Source of the DNA: Marsupella aquatica
Taxonomy: Eukaryota > Marchantiophyta
Reading direction: 5' to 3'
DNA: 64,000 nt
Assembly: GCA_973895155.1 (NCBI GenBank)
Contig: OZ316899.1
Location: 4,712,001 to 4,776,000 of the forward strand
The translations under genes were made by a program, and so were the position numbers. Numbering within the stretch: position 1 is the stretch's first letter; every line of letters starts with the position of its first letter. This document shows, in pieces, positions 58,193 through 64,000 of the stretch. The notes under the pieces are model-generated. The model did not search any database and was not told the origin of the DNA. It saw only the letters and a program-made list of their open reading frames with translations.

Positions 58193-61100
58193 CTAAAAAT
58201 TCACTCTTGGCCATACATCCACAAATCGGTTCCGCATAAATTTTCTATCAGACCCCCTCCTTAATCTCAAGCCTTTATTCTCCCAGTGCAGGGTACACAC
58301 ACTGTCAACTTTTTTAGCAACATTTTTAGCATAGGAAGGTAAGACAAATGGTTTCTCGGGAGTTTCAATATATCGCCTAGCTACTTTCCGTCTGAGTTGG
58401 AAACGCCGACAAAGATTCCAGTCTGACCTGAGGAGGAGAATATTGGATTTGATGTCAACGGCCGAAATATTTGCAAAAAAGGAAATAAAAAAATGTGACA
58501 TCAAAGAGAGAAGAAGGGAATCGACCGTAATAAAAAACCGGGTTAGCTTATGAGCTTACTTGGTAGTTTCTTACTCAGAAGAGTCTCCGCTGTCACTCCC
58601 TCCATTAGATTCCGGATCTTCTCCGGGTAAAGACACTCTGGGAATGTTCGGATCCTCCTCTTCTTCTTCCCCCTCTTCTGCTTCATTCTCATATTCGGAG
58701 TCAAAATTTAATACTGATTTAAGTTTGTCTCTCTTTCGTTTTGCAAACACAGGCTTTGGAGGGGCTTTGGACTCAGATACTTTGGGAGTTAGAAGGTCAA
58801 GAAATATTTTTGAAGCGGTTTCAATGAACTCCTTCCTATTCTCGAGCCCAATTACAAATCGACCATAATTATCACCTGCCACAAATGTACTCCCAGAACC
58901 TACAGCCCAATCCAGAATAATATCTCCGGGACACATGATTAGTTCCAGAACAGACTGCATAAACCCTGGATGTAGTCTGGCATTCCCGGCAAATTCAAGC
59001 TCTGGAGTTGTATCCACCTTCGCAAACGAAAGTCCGATCAGATTTGTGATAGAGGGATCCTCTGTTCTTGAAAGAGGTTTGAACTTAGGATCCTTGGGGA
59101 CTTTCACCTTGGATGATACCCGACAAAATATATCTAAACGTAAAGTGAATACCTGAAAATGGAACATGAACAAGTAAGGACCAAAGAATTGTAATAGCGT
59201 CGGGCGCTAGCAAAGAATTAATAGTATATTTAGTAGTGTACCTAGGAAAAGATTAAAATTTATAATCGAGCACTACATAAAATGAGCAGCGCCTGGCGCT
59301 AGCAAAACTTTGAAAGTGTGATGAATAGATTTACCTGCAAATCAGACTTGGCCTTGTACATGGGGAACCCCATGACAACATTATGTGTACACAAACATTG
59401 GAATTTCTTAGACTCTTGACATGCTGAGATGACCTGTGAAATCTGATCATACTCCCCCGTATGGAGTATCGCAATAATATCGTCATCCGACAAAAAGGGA
59501 TCCATTGCCTGGAAAAAACACCAAGCTAGCATACAGTCGGGAACGTTCCATTTAGGGACCTTCCTATCAAGCAAAGTTGGTTTAAGTCCAGTTGGCAAAT
59601 AAATAAAACCAGTGTCAACACCAAAAGGCCTCTCTTTCCCACCCCTCACCACCCCTTTCAGTCGGCATCCCGATTTGATTAAGTCCTTCCCCCACTTTTT
59701 GGCATCATTAACCCATTCTGGCTTCTCCTCCTTGTTAAACACATTGTCCACTAATTCACTGACACTGGTCTCAACGAAACAATGACAAGATGACTTGGAT
59801 TTAAAATTCCCAACATCACGTTGGAGCCTAGTGGCCGCCAGAGAATCCCTTTCTGATTGCCCAGCATTGCGAGTCCTCCTGCTTTTCTTCTTTGTACTCG
59901 TTGCACTGACTGGTACAATTGATTTTTCCATAATTAAGTGGTGTGAGTGGATCTGGCAAAGCGCCAGTATTTGCTTTTGAAGCTTCCGGGGTAACCTTCG
60001 TATCATCAGTGGCGTCTGCATCCGACTTCTTTTGACCTATTCACACGTTGCAGAGAATGAGGGATAAGTGTCAGAAAGAAAAAAAATGGATTAAGGTTGA
60101 AGTACAGGAATAGTAGCGCCAGGCGCTAGCAAAGAACTAAATTGGGTTTGAATGGAAACGTATGTGTCTTCCCGGATCGCGTTGATGCACTTGGCAGTGT
60201 TGTGTCTACTTTCACTTTCCCTCTCGGCTTGCGGCTCCTGTCTACATGGACAACTACTGTCTCGCAGATTGTTTGTAACTCAGTAGATGATTTGTCGACG
60301 TTGCTCAGGAGCCCTTGCTTCATCTCAGAAACTATGTTGGGTAGAATCACTTTCCTAAATCATAAGGCAACTTGGCTAATTTAAGAAACCAATCCTTCTC
60401 CACTTTGTCAAATGGTGAATCCCACTTGTCTGTGTCAAGATACCACGGGCAGTGAATTCTTTCCCACTCAGACATTTCCCGTGGTGGAAGTTTACCCTCA
60501 GTAGGATACATCGAATACAAGTCAGCAACATGATCTCCCTCCTTTGCAACAATCCACTTGTGAAATGCGACTGGATACGCCCAAAGCGCATCCGGGAATG
60601 TACTTCCATCCATATGTAAAAACGATACAAATACCTCTTGGCCCTCTTCTGATTTTTCTCTGTATATACCTCTTTATCAGGGTATTTTGATGGCCACATG
60701 GTGTTGAAGAACTTTGCCTTCACAAGATCCCCATACCTTCTGAACTCACTTGAAATAATTTCAATCATACCCTCTACTGAGTCACACCCTGAATGGGAAA
60801 GCCTATCAACTGGGAGTGTTTCAATGGCTGCGGAAATTGCAGACTGCAACATCCCAATTGCGATTCCCTCGACGGTATTCCAGGGTGACACCACTGCTTC
60901 ACTGGATCATCATTCACACTGGCAGGGTGGAAGAATTGTTTTCTCAACTCTGGAGTACAGTGAGCAACAAGCAAAGTGCATCTCAATTTTGGATCGAGAG
61001 CAGAAACGATTGTGAATAGTCTAGCACGGTCCATAGTACAAACAACCGAATCGGGATTTTTCTCTCGCTTGTTCTTCTCCGTCAATATGTACATCTCTGC

Positions 61101-62390
61101 ACAAGTACCTAGAAAATCTTCAAACTCAAGACTAAGAAGAGGAGTGATTTTGGATGTTTTCGTAGACCAGTCTTTGGTGGCCTCTTTCAACATGAGTGAC
61201 TGTCGCTTTGCAACCTCATCAGCCGACCAAGGATTGCCTTGACTTGCTGCCAATGCCATATCCATCTTGAACTGGTTAGTGTAAGCTTTGATTTTGTTTT
61301 CGCACAAAATATAAACAAGAGCTTCCAGAGGCATTTTCCATGTGTACCAAGAATGTTTTCGAGTCTTCTGTTTGATATACTCAAACTTTGCATAATTGGC
61401 GCTGTCAATTATTGACTTATAGTACTCTAGATCGTGAGAGAGAATCCTTCGGATTCTGTCTGCGTCAAGGATCCAAGACGGTTCAACAACAGCCTGCCCT
61501 AACCTGCAATAGGCCATGTTTGAAATTAGTAGCGCCAGGCGCTAGCATAAAAAACACTCTCTTTAGTATTTATTTAACAGCAATGGATTGCGGAAATTTT
61601 TAATTACAAGTTTGTGCCAAATTACTTACTGGTTGACAGTGTGCATAGCCGCCTCAATCTGAATTTGCGAAGCTTTATCACCCTTGAAAATGGTGCAGAG
61701 AACTCTGGGATGATACTTGACATTGTCTGGATTTTCCTTTGTGACCATAGTCCACGAGTAAAGTCGATGATTCCCATCAAACACTGAGAACATTTTGTCT
61801 TTCAAGATCGTAAAAGTTGGATCTGCCGCGCATTCTAACTCAAATTTCTCGTTCTCAGCAACCCAAATAGCATCCCAAGTCTCCTTGATCTCCTCAGTGC
61901 ATATTTGCTCCACACCATCGGAATCGGTCAGTTGTACAAAAAACCGCATTCCAATCCTTGGATTGTAGCCACTACTTCGGAACGAGTTTTTCAATTTCTC
62001 AATGGACGCACTCTCCTTCTGAAGCATCCGCACTACCTCCATGTGGATCAACCGACAAAGCGGAATCCTGGGCGGTTCCTTCTTGTTTCCCCGGAAATCT
62101 TTTCCAAATGACATTATGTGTCGCGAGATGACTTCTTCCATCCCTAATCCAACCTCGTTGCCCTCTCCCAGCGCGTAATCGGTCATGCTATCCGTGTCCA
62201 TTCGGACCCTTCTGGACTTCTGGTGTGGTAGTGTTGCGTTGATGGAAGTGATTGCTCCGCTTGACCTTGTAACTCGATGCGAGTAAAATGCCCCAGAGAA
62301 CGAAGATTGTGTAGACTCGCAATGACCGTGATCTTCCTCTGGAACTGTGGTATACCCTCTTGGAGAGCTTGGGGCGATTGAAGGTTGCAT
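58193..62390 (-). CDS. ParB-like / N4-N6 DNA methyltransferase-like fusion gene, five exons
   Basis: Exons: 62,390-61,630; 61,503 to about 60,150; 60,036-59,335; 59,152-58,575; 58,427-58,193, with about 1,200 codons in all. Start ATG 62,390 (MQPSIAPSSP). Residues about 105-254 form a ParB/Srx-like domain. The middle (exon 2) is not recognised. Exons 3-4 hold a beta-class amino-methyltransferase-like fold. Exon 4 ends in an acidic tail and exon 5 is basic. ParB-methylase fusions are known in bacteria and phages; an intron-bearing copy is unusual. Four single-base frame breaks (three in exon 2, one in exon 3) interrupt an otherwise long open frame. Three introns contain the palindrome. An alternative reading extends the end into an S/E-rich tail (about 58,205-58,124). 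The DNA-modification role is inference; the catalytic motif is not canonical. Confidence 0.7.
58428..58574 (-). other. intron 4 (147 bp), no palindrome
   Basis: Donor TCTGA|GTAAGA, acceptor CTCCTCAG|. Splicing removes the stop that otherwise ends exon 4 at 58,571 and joins SSE to SDWNLCRRFQLRRK in frame. It is the only placed intron of this gene without a palindrome. Confidence 0.6.
58575..60036 (-). other. exons 3-4: methyltransferase-like fold
   Basis: Exon 4 gives HPGFMQSVLELIMCPGDIIL, then DWAVGSGSTFVAGDNYGRF and VIGLENRKEF. This follows the order motif X, motif I (F/W-x-G-x-G, S-adenosylmethionine loop, about 58,918-58,880) and motif II of beta-class N4/N6 methyltransferases. Upstream in exon 3, IIAILHTGEY...FQCLCTHNVVMG fits the later strands of the catalytic half. 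Where a D/S-P-P-Y/F/W motif is expected, exon 3 reads FIYLPTGLKP. Exon 4 then carries a basic patch KRKRDK and a run of D/E. Confidence 0.6.
59153..59334 (-). repeat. intron 3 (182 bp) with two palindromes
   Basis: Donor CAG|GTAAAT (59,335/59,334), acceptor TTTTCAG| before 59,152; the frame continues without loss. Palindromes at 59,287-59,301 and 59,195-59,209 (one mismatch each) fill about a sixth of the intron. Confidence 0.85.
60037..60150 (-). repeat. intron 2 (donor uncertain) with a perfect palindrome
   Basis: The acceptor is GTGAATAG| before 60,036. The donor could be one of several GT sites between about 60,195 and 60,133. The palindrome lies at 60,114-60,128. Confidence 0.55.
61504..61629 (-). 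repeat. intron 1 (126 bp) with a perfect palindrome
   Basis: A short canonical GTAAGT...TTGCAG intron. The palindrome at 61,530-61,544 lies about 25 bp before the acceptor. Confidence 0.85.
61630..62390 (-). other. exon 1: ParB-like domain
   Basis: 253 codons. Residues 1-100 are S/T-rich with a basic patch QKSRRVR. Residues 105-145 give PPRIPLCRLIHMEVV and IEKLKNSFRSSGY, matching the ParB opening (a target-site phrase, then 'i-e-x-L-x-x-S-i-x-x-x-G'). Residues 203-210, VFDGNHRL, match the ParB signature 'vvDGhhRl'. Residues 229-254 (VLCTIFKGDKASQIQIEAAM) match the last strand and helix. Donor CA|GTAAGT at 61,630/61,629; acceptor TTGCAG| before 61,503; the Gln codon is split across the intron. 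Confidence 0.8.
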
Positions 62391-62558
62391 TGTGGAGCAT
62401 GTCAATATGTGAAGGTCTCTGTACGACACAGAGCCAGTCTCTACCCTCACGCTCCAAACAAATTACCGTACACAAAGAACAACAAAAAACCTTTAAAACT
62501 TTTCCATCATAGTGCTGTTGACATCATGTGACGGAGAACGAGAAGGATTGAAAGAATC

Positions 62559-62762
62559 TCACTGACCAATCCAAACAAAGACAGGTGGCAGGGACTGTTT
62601 GAAATGAGTAGAATTAACGTCTACTTTCAAGTCATTTGTGGATGCAGCGATGAACGGGAGTGTATCGTTAAACAATCCAACAGAAAACAACACAAAGTAA
62701 GGAATTTGTTCATACATGTTACCATTAGATGTAACCGTTGGGCAAACCAAAGTCATCTCCAT
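62559..62762 (-). CDS. possible upstream exon or small ORF
   Basis: 67 codons on the minus strand (MEMTLVCPTVTSNG... VFVWIGQ), starting seven bases from the palindrome at 62,769. The end is followed by GGTCA|GTGAGA, a plausible donor. No domain is recognised. It could be a 5' exon of the ParB-methyltransferase gene, but a matching acceptor was not found. Confidence 0.3.
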   Translation of the reverse strand: MEMTLVCPTVTSNGNMYEQIPYFVLFSVGLFNDTLPFIAASTNDLKVDVNSTHFKQSLPPVFVWIGQ

Positions 62763-62768
62763 CGATAC

Positions 62769-63064
62769 TAGCGCCCGGCGCTAGTATCAACAAACACTAA
62801 AAATACTCTCATACATGACGATGACAGGGAGGAGATTATGTCAGCGTCGGGCGCTAGCTATGTATACCCCTTGTATTTTCCCAAGAAGTACCGATTCCAA
62901 AACAATATAAAACGTTTATTGATTTTTTCAGCAATTCCATCAAAATCAATAAAATATTTCTCTTTGACTTGACAGTCCGCCAATGATAGCGCCTGGCGCT
63001 AGCACGTTAAGTCTGGTTTCTAAGTTGAAACCCGAGTACTTCTTTATGGTAGCGCCGGGCGCTA
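62769..63064. promoter_or_regulatory. divergent intergenic region with four palindromes
   Basis: Copies at 62,769, 62,842, 62,987 and 63,050 lie between the minus-strand ParB-methyltransferase gene and the plus-strand gene at 63,287. This is the densest part of the cluster (four in 296 bp). A shared, two-way promoter region is a reasonable guess. Confidence 0.6.
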
Positions 63065-63117
63065 ATAATTATTTGATCGCATTTTTTGCACTTTACCGGT
63101 AAGTAGTGTCGTTGGCA

Positions 63118-63175
63118 AAACGACAAACTACATTTATGTGTCTGCACCTAACGACTAGTACCCGTTTTGTCGTTT
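63118..63175. repeat. inverted repeat AAACGACAAA / TTTGTCGTTT
   Basis: Ten-base arms at 63,118-63,127 and 63,166-63,175 separated by 38 bp, about 110 bp upstream of the ATG at 63,287. It may be a regulatory site or terminal motif; no further support. Confidence 0.5.
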
Positions 63176-63286
63176 ACAAACGATAATCTTATGAGGTTTG
63201 GAATGAGTTTACTTAACTTAAGTCGAGTAATGTTCTCCTATTTCCTCAGATCCTTTGTTTATCAAATTAATATCATTCTCCCGCAA

Positions 63287-64000
63287 TGTCTAATTCAGTC
63301 GTGCTTCTTCATCCTGATACTGGGGAGATTGTAAGCATCCCTTTAGGTTCATCCGACACGTACAAACAGGTTAGTGAGAACTATCTTTGTGGAAGATTTG
63401 ACGTTGCCATCAACGACATCCATTCCATCAAACCAGACCATGCATCTGGAGAGGAGACAGATGACGCACTATTTGATATCGATGATGGAGTCAGGTTTTG
63501 GCACCTCAACGCTGGAAAGAGATACATTATCAATCTCCAACAACATTCCGTTCTGAATGAAAGACATCCAGTTCCATTCATTGACCTTTCCGAGAGTGAA
63601 GAGGAGGAGGTAGCTGTAGATTTGCAGACATCCGTTAATCCAGGGCCTTCTATCAAGATAGAAGGTCACTCTCCTTCCGAGCCAAATGTTTTGGGGGGTG
63701 TTGTGTACCATCGAAGCGCAATGGATGCCATTCTCAAATTAACTGGCCATAGTGAACTGTCGCTGTTCATCCGAACAAGTGATTTCAGGCATGAGCAGGT
63801 GAATTGTCTGCCAAGTAAATACAATGGAAATGTTGTGTTTGAATTGCCTCCCGCAGAAGGTCTGCTATCAAAAGGTTCGAGGCTCCGTGACATGGACAGG
63901 CCTAAAGACTGCTACTTCTGGACACGAATATTTCCAACTTCTGCGAATGTCCAACCTAATTTTTTTGGGGAATTTGATAAAGTGACGTGTACGGGTGCAC
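63287..64000 (+). CDS. unknown acidic protein, open at the window end
   Basis: Open from ATG 63,287 (MSNSVVLLHPDTGEIVSIPL) to the last base, at least 237 codons without a stop. No known domain is recognised. PFIDLSESEEEE (near residue 98) looks like a SUMO-interaction motif: a short hydrophobic stretch followed by an acidic run. Segments DDGVRFWHLNAGKRYIINLQ and KDCYFWTRIFPTS suggest beta-rich folded parts. It is divergent from the ParB-methyltransferase gene, with four palindromes between them. Splicing beyond the window is unknown. It could be a host gene or the second gene of a mobile unit. Confidence 0.65.

Larger units (their letters stand above)
56411..63064. repeat. cluster of 14 copies of the palindrome TAGCGCCNGGCGCTA
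   Basis: A 15-bp odd palindrome (7-bp arms, variable centre). Perfect copies: 57,119; 57,961; 58,071; 60,114; 61,530; 62,769; 62,987; 63,050. One mismatch: 56,411; 56,811; 59,195; 59,287. Two mismatches: 56,573; 62,842 (all start positions). None disrupts an exon of the ParB-methyltransferase gene; they lie in three of its introns and in both flanks. Each arm contains GCGC. The centre is A, C, G or T in different copies, so the arms, not the centre, are conserved. Confidence 0.9.

Noticed and set aside
60774-60890. C-terminal extension in the first frame of exon 2 (CHPGIPSRESQLGCC...)
   Set aside because: Past the break near 60,890 the other frame carries the protein-like sequence; this stretch is an out-of-frame shadow.

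Overview
The window is eukaryotic nuclear DNA, most likely from a streptophyte (green plant lineage). It holds an intron-bearing SNF2 gene of the DDM1/HELLS type, plant-type Ty1/copia elements primed by initiator tRNA-Met, TTTAGGG-type telomere units, and several gag-like proteins that resemble the plant 'transposon protein' family. Very long introns and TE-dense intergenic DNA would suit a charophyte alga such as Chara, but that is inference. No bacterial operons, rRNA genes, tRNA genes or CRISPR arrays were seen.

Layout. 0-7.3 kb is a mosaic of decayed copia pieces, mostly minus strand, carrying a MITE and a degenerate cluster of a short palindrome. 8.5-9.2 kb holds a broken ParB-like gene. 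9.5-9.84 kb is a purine-rich tandem repeat. 11.9-24.8 kb holds three related gag-like, pol-less elements (A, B, C). Element B is split by a 2,754-bp solo LTR with perfect 5-bp target duplications and contains a telomeric hairpin. 24.8-35.3 kb is one minus-strand copia element with two LTRs, split by a 4.08-kb insertion that carries another gag-like gene (D). 35.3-37.2 kb is a truncated gag-like element (E).

41.4-51.3 kb holds the 5' half of a DDM1-like gene on the minus strand. Its 6.8-kb intron contains a complete-ended copia element with a 5-bp target duplication. 52.9-56.2 kb is a sixth gag-like element (F, minus strand) with an LTR-like tail.

56.4-64 kb is different in character and is the most interesting part. 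A five-exon minus-strand gene encodes an N-terminal ParB-like domain and a C-terminal N4/N6-type DNA methyltransferase-like fold. It lies within 14 copies of a 15-bp palindrome, TAGCGCCNGGCGCTA, found in three of its four introns and in both flanks. A divergent gene of unknown function starts at 63,287 and runs off the window. A broken relative of the ParB domain at 8.65 kb and degenerate palindromes at 0.4-0.85 kb show that both components recur.

Taken together, the window pairs two genes of chromatin or DNA-modification type (DDM1-like; ParB-methyltransferase-like) with a heavy load of transposons in all stages of decay. A working link between them is a hypothesis only.
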